64,000 bases of DNA from Nocardiopsis sp. ATB16-24 (GTDB lineage Bacteria > Actinomycetota > Actinomycetes > Streptosporangiales > Streptosporangiaceae). The DNA lies in NCBI RefSeq assembly GCF_030271535.1, contig NZ_JASCXJ010000016.1, forward strand, positions 1-64,000, read 5' to 3'. Every line of letters starts with the position of its first letter. Position 1 is the stretch's first letter. The position numbers were made by a program, and so were the translations under genes. Below the pieces are notes generated by a model. It was given only the letters and a program-made list of their open reading frames with translations. It had not been told where the DNA came from and made no database searches. Of this stretch, positions 34,850 to 43,541 are shown one piece after another.

Positions 34850-36895
34850 TCACTGCTCGGTGGTGGCGAGGGCGGTCGCGGGCAACTGGTCCACGCCCAG
34901 GGAACGTGCGGTTCCGAGCAGGCCGTCCAACTTGTCGGCCTGGGGGCCGCCCGCCCCGATGAGCTTGAGCAGGAGCGCGGAGACGGTCAGGTTCTTGACG
35001 TCCTCGGTGTCCACCGACTCCAGCACCTTGCGCATGTCCGCGGCGAAGTCGCCCTCGCCGTTGAGCCAACCGCCGCCCAGCGCCTGCACGGTCCGGGAGT
35101 TGCCGACGAAACCGTCCACGGCCTTGCCCATGCCGATGGAGTTGACCATACGGTCGAAGAAGGCGCCGTCGCCGCCGACGATGTTGATGTCGGCGTTCTC
35201 CAGTCCGGTGGCCAACACGGTGGCCTGGGCCTCGGCGACCTGGCGGTGCACGTCGATCCCGGCCAGACGGACCTCCTTCTCCGCCTCCAGACGCAGACGG
35301 TACTCCTCGTGCTCGCGGCTGACCTCGTCCAGGGCGGCCATGGCCGCGGCCTTGTCGGTCAGACCGGCGGCCTCGGCGCGCAGCTTCTGCTCGACGGCCT
35401 CGGCCTCGACCTGTGCCTTCTCCCGGGCCACGGTGGCCTCGGCGCGGCCGACCTTCTCGATGGCGTCGGCGTCCTGTTCGCGGACCTGGACCTCGGCCAG
35501 ACCGGAGGCGGCGGCCTCGGCCTGAAGCCCCTCGGCCAGACGGATCTTGGCACGGGTGTCCAGCTCGGCGGCCTGCTGACGGGCCTCGGCGAGGGTGAGC
35601 TCCTCGGCGGCCCTGTGCTTGGCGGCGGCCTCCGCGGCCTCGGCGGCCTTGATGTCCTTGACCAGGTTCTCCTGGGCCTCGGCCTCGGCCTGGATGATGA
35701 TGGCCTGGCGGGTGCGCTCGGCCTCCTCGACCGCGCGCAGGCGCTTGATGGCCTCCTCCTGCTCGGCCACGGTGCGGTCCACGGCGATCCGCTCGCGCAC
35801 GACGTCGGCGACCTCGCGCTTCTCCGCCTCGACCTCCTTGTCCTTGGCGATGCGGCTCAGCTCGGTCTCACGCTCGCGTCCGATGACCTCCAGCAGGCGG
35901 TCCTTCTCGATGCGTTCGCTCTCGATGGCGATGACGCGCTCACGGTTCTTCTCGGCGACCGCGATCTCCCGCTGCTGGTTCTGGTGCTGCACGCCCAGCG
36001 CCTCGGCGGTGCGGATGTCGGCGGCCTCGGCCTTGAGGCGCTCCTCGGCCCGCACGCGGGCGGTCTCGGCCTCCTCGCGGGCACGGATGATCTCGATCTC
36101 GCGCTTGGCCTTGGCGGCGGCCTCCTCGCGACGCTTCTCCAGTTCGGCGAGGGTCTCGGCGGTCTCGGTGTCCTGCCGGTCGATCTCCTTCTTGCGGTCG
36201 TTCTCGAACTCGTTGGTGCGCTTGTGCTCGATGGAGGTGCGCTCGGTGATCTTGGAGATGCCCTGCGCGTCGAGGATGTTGTTGGCGTCGTGCTGGTGCA
36301 GGGGGGTCTGCTCCAGCTCGTCGATGGCCACGTCCTCCAGGCTGTAGCCGTTGAGGTCGGTACCGATCAGGGAGATGATCGCCTGGCGGAACTGCTCGCG
36401 GTGGGTGAACAGCTCCTCGAAGTCGAACTGCTTGCCGACGGTCTTGAGGGCCTCGGAGAACTTGGAGTTGAACAACTCCTGCAAGGTGTCCTGATCACTG
36501 GCACGCTCGGTCCCTATGGACTTGGCGACCTTCTTGACGTCCTCGGCGGTCTCGTTCACCCGGACGTAGAAGTAGACCTTGATGTCCGCGCGGATGTTGT
36601 CCTTGCAGGTCAGGCCCTCGCGTCCGCGTCGGTCGAGGGTCAGGGTCTTGAGGGAGATGTCCATGATCTCGGCCTTGTGCAGGACCGGGAGGACGATCGC
36701 GCCGGTGAAGGTGACATGGACGTCGCGGACCTTGGAGATGATCAGGGCCTTGCCCTGCTCGACCTTGCGGAAGAGGCGGGTGACCATCAGCAGCAGGGCG
36801 AGGAGGACGACGACGGCGACGGCCAGGGCGACGCCGATGGTCATGAAGGCCGCGCCGGCCGCCTCCTGCCCGTTCGTGGTGGCGCTCAACAACAC
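34850..36895 (-). CDS. Flotillin-like SPFH/band-7 protein (YqiK type)
   Basis: This 681-residue protein has an N-terminal membrane segment (residues about 15-42, VALAVAVVVLLALLLMVTRL) and an SPFH/band-7 domain to about residue 230 (ALIISKVRDVHVTFTGAIVL, LNGYSLEDVAIDELEQTPLH). A very long Glu/Ala-rich heptad-repeat coiled coil runs to about residue 560, ahead of a short globular C-terminus. This is the flotillin/YqiK layout: oligomeric scaffolds that organise lipid microdomains on the cytoplasmic face. The start is GTG 36895 behind AAGGAGAC. It sits between a YqiJ-like gene upstream and the giant ATPase gene downstream, which argues for a membrane-tethered complex of the three. Confidence 0.92.
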   Translation of the reverse strand: MLLSATTNGQEAAGAAFMTIGVALAVAVVVLLALLLMVTRLFRKVEQGKALIISKVRDVHVTFTGAIVLPVLHKAEIMDISLKTLTLDRRGREGLTCKDNIRADIKVYFYVRVNETAEDVKKVAKSIGTERASDQDTLQELFNSKFSEALKTVGKQFDFEELFTHREQFRQAIISLIGTDLNGYSLEDVAIDELEQTPLHQHDANNILDAQGISKITERTSIEHKRTNEFENDRKKEIDRQDTETAETLAELEKRREEAAAKAKREIEIIRAREEAETARVRAEERLKAEAADIRTAEALGVQHQNQQREIAVAEKNRERVIAIESERIEKDRLLEVIGRERETELSRIAKDKEVEAEKREVADVVRERIAVDRTVAEQEEAIKRLRAVEEAERTRQAIIIQAEAEAQENLVKDIKAAEAAEAAAKHRAAEELTLAEARQQAAELDTRAKIRLAEGLQAEAAASGLAEVQVREQDADAIEKVGRAEATVAREKAQVEAEAVEQKLRAEAAGLTDKAAAMAALDEVSREHEEYRLRLEAEKEVRLAGIDVHRQVAEAQATVLATGLENADINIVGGDGAFFDRMVNSIGMGKAVDGFVGNSRTVQALGGGWLNGEGDFAADMRKVLESVDTEDVKNLTVSALLLKLIGAGGPQADKLDGLLGTARSLGVDQLPATALATTEQ

Positions 36896-37082
36896 GTGGG
36901 AAGTCTCCTTCGACGAGTGGCGTGCGGGGGAGAGGGGCGAGCGCGCCGCGAGGAGGAGACGGAGACCGGGGACCGTGTCCAGGGGAGGGCGCTCGTGGAC
37001 TGTGACGCCGCCCGAAGGCGAATGGTTCCGCGTACCACTCGGATATGGGATCCCTCTTGGAAGAGGGAGAGAGACGGGGCGC

Positions 37083-37724
37083 TCAGTCCCGGCCGGGGTC
37101 CAGAGCCGGATCGAGGTGGGTGACGAGGAAGACGTCGTCCTCGTCGCGGTGTTCGAAGATCAGGGCGGTGCTGCCCAGCGGCAGGACCTCTCCGCCGATG
37201 GTGCGCACCGGAATGGAGATGGAGGCGCCGCCGGCGGTGGTGATCTCGGCCCGGCCGAAGTCCTCACGAGCCTCGCCGATGCGGATCACACAGGTACGTC
37301 CGACCAGTTCGTGCTTGGAGTCGCCGCCGCGTTCGGGAAGGAACCGTTGGACGGCCATGACCAGTCCGCTGGTGACCGCCCACGCGGTCACGATCGCGAT
37401 CAGCAGGACCACCGCGCCCAGGGCGAGCAACAGGGGCGTGGAGGTGGTGTCCAGCAGACCGGTCATGATGCTCCCCATCATGCTCACGAACCAGGCGACG
37501 CACACGAGGACGCTCAACGCCACCGTGACCGGTACCCGCCCCAACCCCACGCGACTCATGACGGCGCTCAGGCCCACGGCGTCGCCGTCGGTGTCCACAC
37601 CGTCGAGCAGGTCGAGGTCGGCGGCGCCGACGGCCACGAAGATCCAGTAGGCGGCGACGACGATCAGCAACGGGGTGAGGACGACCGTCGGAAAGCCGAG
37701 GGCGGTGCTCAGAAACAGTCCCAT
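37083..37724 (-). CDS. YqiJ-like membrane protein with C-terminal OB-fold
   Basis: This 213-residue protein has about four hydrophobic segments (residues about 8-32, 65-90 and 95-125) and a cytoplasmic C-terminal domain starting around residue 138 (HELVGRTCVIRIGEAREDFG then RAEITT). That is the OB-fold/NfeD-like pattern of YqiJ proteins. YqiJ and YqiK (flotillin) are a recurring gene pair, as here. The following flotillin gene starts 187 bp downstream, so it may also have its own promoter. The domain likely anchors or regulates the flotillin scaffold; the biochemical role is unknown. Confidence 0.75.
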   Translation of the reverse strand: MGLFLSTALGFPTVVLTPLLIVVAAYWIFVAVGAADLDLLDGVDTDGDAVGLSAVMSRVGLGRVPVTVALSVLVCVAWFVSMMGSIMTGLLDTTSTPLLLALGAVVLLIAIVTAWAVTSGLVMAVQRFLPERGGDSKHELVGRTCVIRIGEAREDFGRAEITTAGGASISIPVRTIGGEVLPLGSTALIFEHRDEDDVFLVTHLDPALDPGRD

Positions 37725-37872
37725 ACGTCCACCCCTGCCGTGAAAAGCGCTGATCGCGTCGGAACTCTATCGAATCCGGGCGGCGAGTTCCGTCGTTCGG
37801 GGTCGGGCCGCAGGCGACGGACGGGAGGCGGACCGGCCGGTCGCCGCGGGGGCCGGGAACGGACGCGGGGTC

Positions 37873-38277
37873 TCAATGGAGGAAACGACGCTGTCCGAGG
37901 ATGAGCCCGTCGGAGTCCAGGACGAAGACGTCGGCGAAGTCGACGTCGGCCGGTGCTCCGGTCGTGCCGCGCGCGGAGGAGGTCCTGATGAGACGACCGA
38001 TCGCCACGATGTGCGAAGCCTGACCGAACACCTGGTACAGGGTGTGCGTCCCCGAAAGGCGTGACTGCGTCCCGTGGAACTCCGCGGCCTGGGCGTGTCC
38101 GTGGACGGGATCGGCGTCGGGGTACCTGATCCACACTCTCTCCGAGAGCAGGGACAGATAGCCTTCGACGTCGCGTGAATCCAGATAGTGGTAGGACAGG
38201 CGGACGTGGTCCACTCCGGCTGCGGTGAGGGCCGCACTCGGCGCGGGGGACCTGATGTGGTCTCCGCTGGCAGACAT
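37873..38277 (-). CDS. SnoaL/NTF2-like protein
   Basis: The protein has 134 residues from an ATG behind AAGGGAGGGG. The pattern LSYHYLDSRDVEGYLSLLSE...VWIRYPDADPVHGHAQAAEF is that of the cone-shaped NTF2-like fold (SnoaL family: small enzymes or ligand-binding proteins common in natural-product clusters). Catalytic residues cannot be assigned. It is divergent from the SARP gene and shares with it an intergenic region carrying 11-bp-spaced repeats, so it is a probable target of that regulator. Confidence 0.7.
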   Translation of the reverse strand: MSASGDHIRSPAPSAALTAAGVDHVRLSYHYLDSRDVEGYLSLLSERVWIRYPDADPVHGHAQAAEFHGTQSRLSGTHTLYQVFGQASHIVAIGRLIRTSSARGTTGAPADVDFADVFVLDSDGLILGQRRFLH

Positions 38278-38377
38278 CTGGAAAACCCCTCCCTTTCGGC
38301 CTTCCGCTCCTCGTTCATGTTTCGTTTCGATAAAACGACGAGGTCCTGCGGGTCCACTCCAGATCATGCGGGAAGGC

Positions 38378-38406
38378 GTTATTCCGTCGCTATCAAGGCG
38401 TTATCA
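38378..38406 (+). promoter_or_regulatory. Direct repeats with 11-bp periodicity, putative SARP operator
   Basis: GTTATTC (38378), GCTATCA (38389) and GTTATCA (38400) recur exactly every 11 bp in the divergent promoter region between the SnoaL-like gene and the SARP gene. SARP activators bind heptamer direct repeats on one face of the helix with this spacing. The same heptamer recurs upstream of the small secreted peptide gene. Confidence 0.6.
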
Positions 38407-38566
38407 CGCTCGGTGGCGTCACTGTTCCTCACAGTGTTTCATCGATTTTTGAGAGGAAAAGTGATAGATGGTAAAGGCACTTATGTGTACGATCAATCTG
38501 CGCGTTTCGGCCTGTCGATGTAGGGATTGACCAGGGCTGAATCTGTCGGCAGGGGAGGAGATTCTC

Positions 38567-41500
38567 CTGATCTTCCGTATTCTTGGCCACCTTCAGGTCG
38601 ACTCCCCTACAGGTCCGGTGCGGATCCCCCCTGGTCGCCAACAGGTCATCCTCTGCGCTCTGCTTCTGGAAGCGGGGCACGTGGTCTCCACCGACTATCT
38701 CGTCGACGCGATCTGGGACGAGGACCCTCCGGAGACCGCGCGTACCCAGGTGCAGATCTGTGTCTCCCGTCTGCGCAAGAGCCTCGCCCAGACCAGCGCC
38801 GAACTGGTCACCCAGCCGCCCGGGTACGTGCTCCGTGTCGACACCGGTCTCATCGACATGCACCGGGCCCACAGGCTCGCGGAGGAGGCCGACGTCGTCG
38901 CCCGTGAGGGGAGGGCGGCCGATTCCGCGGCGTTGCTCAGGGAGGCGGTCGCCCTGTGGCGCGGGCCCGCGCTCAGCGGAGTGTCCAGCGGACTGCTCGC
39001 CACCAAGGCGGCCCGACTGGACGAGAGTCGTACCAACCTCACCGAGACCTACCTCGATATCGAGCTGGGCCTTGGACGTCATCACCTCCTCATCGGCGAG
39101 ATCACCGCCCTGGTCCAGGAGCACCCCCTCCGGGAGAGGCTGCGCGGACAGTTGATGCTCGCCCTGTACCGCTCCGGCCGCCGGGCCGAGGCCCTGGAGA
39201 CCTATCGACGCGGACGTGAACTGCTCATCGACGAACTCGGACTGGAACCGGGAGAGGAGTTGCGTTCCCTGGAGGCCTCGATCCTGTCCGGTGACACGCA
39301 GCTGAGACTCCAGGAAGGACCCGGACCCCTCGTCCCCCCGTCCTCCCAGGAGACACCGGCGGGCCCCGCCGACGCACGACCGGCACCCGAGCCCTCCACC
39401 CCCGTGGCCACCGCCGAGCCCGAGACCAGAGCCGTGGGGGCCGACGTCCGTCCCCGCCAGCTTCCCGCCGACAGCGCGGATTTCGTCGGACGCACCGAAT
39501 GGATCGACGCGGTGGAGTCCTGTCTGTTGGACGGGGAACGCGGCCGGGCCGTGGGCGTGGCCGTCCTCATCGGCAGACCCGGGGTCGGCAAGAGCGCCTT
39601 GGCCACGCACGTGGCCCACCGCCTGGGCGAGGACTCCTTCCCGGACGGCCAGCTCTACTGCGACCTGAGGGGCAGTCAGAGACAGCCGGTGGAGACCACC
39701 GACGTCCTCGGGCGTTTCCTGCGGGCCCTCGGCATACCGGGCCGGTCCATACCCGACTCACGGGACGAGCGCGCCGAGATGTACCGCAGCATGCTCTCCC
39801 AGCGCAGGATCCTCGTCGTCCTCGACGACGCGGCCTCCGAGAACCAGGTCACCGCCCTGCTTCCGGGCCACTCCGGCTGCGGCGTGATCGTCACCAGCCG
39901 GGCCAGGCTCACGGGCATCCCCGGGGCGCGGGTGTTCGAGCTCGACGTCCTCTCCCAGGAGCAGTCCATCGACCTGCTACGGAGCGTGGTCGGAGCCGAG
40001 CGCGTGGACGCCGAACCCGCCGCGGCCGTCGCCTTGGTGGGCGCGGTCGGAAGGCTTCCCCTCGCGTTGCGCATCGTCGCCGCGCGTCTGGCGGCCCGGA
40101 GCCACTGGTCACTCGCCTCCATGGTCAACCGCCTGTCCGACGAACGGCACAGACTGGACGAATTGGCGCATGGGGAGCTGACGGTACGGGCGAGCCTGTC
40201 ACTGACCTATGACGGACTGGACGAGCGCACCCGTCGAACCCTGCGCCTTCTGGCCCTGGCGGAGGGGCCCAGCCAGCCGGGCTGGATCGCCGGGGCGCTG
40301 TTGGACGACCACCGGCCCCACGCCCTGGACCTGATGGAGCCGTTGGTCGACGCCCAGATGCTGGACGTCGTGAGCATCGACGCCTCCGGAGACCCCCGTT
40401 ACCGGTTCCACGACATCATCCGCCTCTTCGCCAGGGAACGCCTTTTCGACCAGGAGACAGAGGTCGAGCGGAAAAGGGTGGGGGCGAGACTGGTCGGGGG
40501 ATGGCTCTTCCTGGTGGACGAGGCCAACAAACGGCTCCAAGGAGGCGACTACCTCTTCCTGCACGGCCGAGGGGAACGCTGGAACCCCCCGCAGAAGGTG
40601 GTCGCCACCGCGCTCTCCGCCCCGATGGCGTGGCTGGAGAGCGAACAGGTCAACCTGTGCGCGGCCGTCTCCCTGGCCGCCGACATCGGCCTGGACGAGT
40701 TGTGCTGGGAACTCGCCAGCGCGCTGGTCCCGCTGTTCAACAGGCGCGGCTACCTGGACGACTGGGAGACGACCAACCACCGGGCGATGGAGGTGGTGCG
40801 CGCGCACGGCAACAAGCGCGGAAGCGCCGCCCTGACCTTCTCCTTCGGCTCCCTCTACCTCGACCAGCGCCACTATGAGAAGGCCGGGAGGTCGCTGACC
40901 GACGCCTTGGAGGAGTTCACCGAACTCGGGGACGAACTGGGCCGGGCCATGTGCCGGCGGGAGTTGGCGTACCTGGAGCAGTTGCGCGGGGACCATCAGC
41001 GGGCACTGGAACTATGCGAGCAGGCGCACGCGGGTTTCGCTTCGATCGGGGACATCGCGGGTCTGGGGCGCACACTGCACCTGAGCGGTCACGTGTACAC
41101 GCTCCTGGGAGACGGTGAGCGGGGGATGCGGGACCTCCAAGGGGCGCTGGAGTACGCGCGGACCACGGGGGATCCACGGGACCGGGCCCAGGTGCTCCGC
41201 CGGATCGGCCAGTCCACGCTGGGCGCGGGCGAGTACCAGGAGGCACTGAGGATCCTGTCGGAGGCCTTCGATCTGGTACGCGACCTCGGGGACCCCATCG
41301 GGGAGGGATACCTCCTCCACGACCTCGGCCGGGTCAACATGCTCCTGGGCCGAAGACAGGAGGCGCGCCGCTATCTGGGCCGCGCACTGGCGGTACGGGA
41401 ACAGATACTGGACCGTGAGGGCGAGGCCGAGACGGGGCTGGACCTGGCACGGCTGCTCCTGGATTCGGGGGAGACGGAGCAGGCCGTCGAACTGGCCGGG

Positions 41501-41584
41501 CGCGCGGCGAGGATCTTCGAGGAGCGCGGTATGGAGCGCGAGCGCGAGGCGGCCACGGGGCTCATGACCTCGCCCCGGTCCTGA
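38567..41584 (+). CDS. SARP-NB-ARC-TPR (AfsR-like) transcriptional regulator, probable CTG start
   Basis: This is a pathway-regulator-type protein of about 1005 residues. It has an OmpR-like winged helix (FRILGHLQVDSPTG to about 95), a bacterial transcriptional activation domain (about 100-245, ALYRSGRRAEALETYRRGRE) and an NB-ARC/STAND ATPase (Walker A GRPGVGKSA, about 340; ILVVLDDA, about 420). TPR repeats run from about 740 to the end. The first ATG/GTG-type start (GTG 38618) would delete the first beta strands of the DNA-binding domain. A CTG at 38567, six bases after AGGGGAGGAG, restores the normal MIFRILGHL-type N-terminus and is my chosen start. It probably activates the surrounding NRPS genes and perhaps its own promoter. 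Confidence 0.88.
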   Translation: MIFRILGHLQVDSPTGPVRIPPGRQQVILCALLLEAGHVVSTDYLVDAIWDEDPPETARTQVQICVSRLRKSLAQTSAELVTQPPGYVLRVDTGLIDMHRAHRLAEEADVVAREGRAADSAALLREAVALWRGPALSGVSSGLLATKAARLDESRTNLTETYLDIELGLGRHHLLIGEITALVQEHPLRERLRGQLMLALYRSGRRAEALETYRRGRELLIDELGLEPGEELRSLEASILSGDTQLRLQEGPGPLVPPSSQETPAGPADARPAPEPSTPVATAEPETRAVGADVRPRQLPADSADFVGRTEWIDAVESCLLDGERGRAVGVAVLIGRPGVGKSALATHVAHRLGEDSFPDGQLYCDLRGSQRQPVETTDVLGRFLRALGIPGRSIPDSRDERAEMYRSMLSQRRILVVLDDAASENQVTALLPGHSGCGVIVTSRARLTGIPGARVFELDVLSQEQSIDLLRSVVGAERVDAEPAAAVALVGAVGRLPLALRIVAARLAARSHWSLASMVNRLSDERHRLDELAHGELTVRASLSLTYDGLDERTRRTLRLLALAEGPSQPGWIAGALLDDHRPHALDLMEPLVDAQMLDVVSIDASGDPRYRFHDIIRLFARERLFDQETEVERKRVGARLVGGWLFLVDEANKRLQGGDYLFLHGRGERWNPPQKVVATALSAPMAWLESEQVNLCAAVSLAADIGLDELCWELASALVPLFNRRGYLDDWETTNHRAMEVVRAHGNKRGSAALTFSFGSLYLDQRHYEKAGRSLTDALEEFTELGDELGRAMCRRELAYLEQLRGDHQRALELCEQAHAGFASIGDIAGLGRTLHLSGHVYTLLGDGERGMRDLQGALEYARTTGDPRDRAQVLRRIGQSTLGAGEYQEALRILSEAFDLVRDLGDPIGEGYLLHDLGRVNMLLGRRQEARRYLGRALAVREQILDREGEAETGLDLARLLLDSGETEQAVELAGRAARIFEERGMEREREAATGLMTSPRS

Positions 41585-41620
41585 GGAACGTGCCGGACGA
41601 AGCCGCCGCCGGGGGCACGG

Positions 41621-41773
41621 TCACTTCTCCCAGTTGCCGCCGTCGGCGCACACGGTCGGAGGCTGCGTGCAGGGAACGGTGTCGTCGGCGTGGGCGGCGG
41701 TTCCGGTGAGAACGGCCGTGGTGAAGGCGGCGGTGGCGGCGAGGGCGAGAGCGATGTTCTTGACCAGGCGCAT
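41621..41773 (-). CDS. Small secreted two-cysteine peptide
   Basis: This 50-residue ORF has its ATG at 41773 behind AAGGGAAG. A clear signal peptide (MRLVKNIALALAATAAFTTA through TAAHA) is followed by about 21 mature residues containing two Cys eight positions apart (VPCTQPPTVCADGG). It is convergent with the SARP gene, and its upstream region has SARP-like repeats. It could be an exported signal, a small envelope peptide or a non-functional relic; similarity to RiPP precursors is weak because there is no leader of that type. The start signals and export sequence make it a real gene candidate. Confidence 0.65.
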   Translation of the reverse strand: MRLVKNIALALAATAAFTTAVLTGTAAHADDTVPCTQPPTVCADGGNWEK

Positions 41774-42099
41774 GGTGTCTTCCCTTTTCTCATTCGCTGC
41801 GTTCTTGCTGATGAACACGAAGTTAGGAAGACGTGGCATCGCGGGATCGTCGCTTGCGCTATCACCCCGCTATCCCACCCGCGGAGGCCTCCTATCACCT
41901 CCCGTCGGGGTGTACTGACCGTGCCTCTTCGCCTTTTCCTCCCACGTCAAAGGCATCGTCGAAGGTCCCGCCCTCTCCACGGGCACGTGCTCTGTCCGGG
42001 TACCGGCCCGGGGTAGCGCGAAAGACATACCGGAGATAGCGGACTCTCCGACGATGGGGTCGCCAGGTGAAGAGCCGCCACGAAAGGTCGGTGCCGAAC
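41774..42099. other. Divergent intergenic region with SARP-like repeats
   Basis: This stretch of about 325 bp separates the small secreted peptide gene (minus) from the XRE-type regulator gene (plus). It includes the heptamer repeats at 41858-41897 and has no supported ORF. Confidence 0.55.
41858..41897. promoter_or_regulatory. Direct repeats with 11/22-bp periodicity, second putative SARP operator
   Basis: GCTATCA (41858), GCTATCC (41869) and CCTATCA (41891) share the heptamer found at 38389-38406 and are spaced 11 and 22 bp. They lie about 85 bp upstream of the small peptide start and about 200 bp upstream of the XRE-regulator start. Confidence 0.55.
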
Positions 42100-43416
42100 A
42101 TGGAAACCCCAGACAACGGACAGAGCTTCGGTCAGCTGCTTCGAGTACATCGTTCGCGAGCCGACCTGACCCAGCAGGAACTGGCGGACTTCTCCACCGT
42201 CAGCGTTCGGGCGATTCGGGACCTGGAGCACGACAGGGTACGACAGCCGCGCAAGGACACCGTTCATCTGCTCGCGGACGCACTGCGTCTCAACGAACGC
42301 GGCCGAATGGAGCTGCTGGCCGTCGCGGGGCGGATGGGGGGCCACGCCTACGGTCTGTCCGGGCCGCACGCCGTTCCCTCACCGCCGCCCACTCCGTGCA
42401 CGCCGACCCTCGGCCGCCGAGACGAGGCCGACGCCCTGGCCCTGACCCTCGCGGCTCCGGGGCGGCGCCTGGTGACGGTGACCGGTCTCCCCGGCGTGGG
42501 CAAGAGCCGTTTCGCGGCCGAGGTGGCCCGGAGCTATCACCAGAGTTCGGGAAGCCCGGTCCTGTGGGCCGCCGGGTCCGGAGGCGACCTTCGCATGCCG
42601 AGCGTGGGCGTGCGCGGGGGGCTGGCCGACCTGGTCGAGCGAGCGGTGGACTGTCTGTTCGGCTCTCTGGTCACGGCGGACGTGGAACTCGGCGGGGTGG
42701 ACGGCCTGGCCAGGGCCGTGGGCGACCGGCCCGCCCTGCTGGTCCTGGACGCCCCCCGTCCCAGAGCCCTCAACGGGACGGCGCTCGCCCATCTGCTCGG
42801 TGAGTGCACCGAACTGCGTGTCCTCGTGGTCGGCCCCCGCCCTCACGGGGAGCACGGAGAGCAGGTCTTCCCCCTGGCTCCGCTCTCCCCCGAGGCCGCG
42901 GTCGACGTGCTCATGTGGCACATGGGGGACACCCGGCTCTCCCCGGCTTCGAGCGGCGGGGACATCGCCTACCTGGCGGAGATCTGCCTCCTGCTCGACC
43001 GTCTTCCCGGCGCCCTGGTCTCCGCGGCCTCCTGGCTGACCCTCTACGACCCCGCGACCCTGGTGACGTGTCTGCGGGAGGACCCCCTGCCCTTCCTCAC
43101 CCCCTTGACCGGGGGGTCGGGGCTGGTCGGCACGCTCCAGAGCGCGTTGTCCTCCTGCACCCCGACGGAGGAGACCGTTCTGGACCTGCTCTGCACCACC
43201 CCCGAGGGAGAGCGGGCCGACGCCTTGGCCCGGGTCGGCGGACTCGCGCTCGCCGACTGCGGGAGGGCACTGAACGATCTGATCGTCCGTGGACTGGTGC
43301 GCCGCGACCGCGACGGCGGGGAGACCCGCGTCCACCCGCTCAACCTCGTACGGATCCTGCGGTCGACCCGCGCCGATCTCGTCCCCGCCATGAGGGCGCC
43401 CGTCCGCGCCGCCTGA
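42100..43416 (+). CDS. XRE-family regulator with P-loop NTPase domain
   Basis: The protein has 438 residues from ATG 42100 (GAAAGGTCGG upstream); an in-frame GTG at 42067 would add 11. A helix-turn-helix of the XRE type lies at residues about 8-65 (GQLLRVHRSRADLTQQELAD, then VSVRAIRDLEHDRVRQP). Next comes an AfsR/NB-ARC-like ATPase core with Walker A TGLPGVGKS (about 130) and a possible second motif PALLVLDAPRP (about 215). There are no TPRs. This architecture is common among cluster-linked signalling regulators in actinomycetes. It sits between the SARP gene and the precursor-supply genes, suggesting a second control point for the NRPS locus. Confidence 0.82.
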   Translation: METPDNGQSFGQLLRVHRSRADLTQQELADFSTVSVRAIRDLEHDRVRQPRKDTVHLLADALRLNERGRMELLAVAGRMGGHAYGLSGPHAVPSPPPTPCTPTLGRRDEADALALTLAAPGRRLVTVTGLPGVGKSRFAAEVARSYHQSSGSPVLWAAGSGGDLRMPSVGVRGGLADLVERAVDCLFGSLVTADVELGGVDGLARAVGDRPALLVLDAPRPRALNGTALAHLLGECTELRVLVVGPRPHGEHGEQVFPLAPLSPEAAVDVLMWHMGDTRLSPASSGGDIAYLAEICLLLDRLPGALVSAASWLTLYDPATLVTCLREDPLPFLTPLTGGSGLVGTLQSALSSCTPTEETVLDLLCTTPEGERADALARVGGLALADCGRALNDLIVRGLVRRDRDGGETRVHPLNLVRILRSTRADLVPAMRAPVRAA

Positions 43417-43541
43417 GCGACCACCGGTCCTGGTGCCGCAGAATCTGCCGATCACTCTTCCCGTCGGAGCATCACCCGAGAAGTACGCTCTGCTCCGAAA
43501 TGGGGAAAGTTCCACAAGATCTTCCACTCGAGGTGGGGTCA

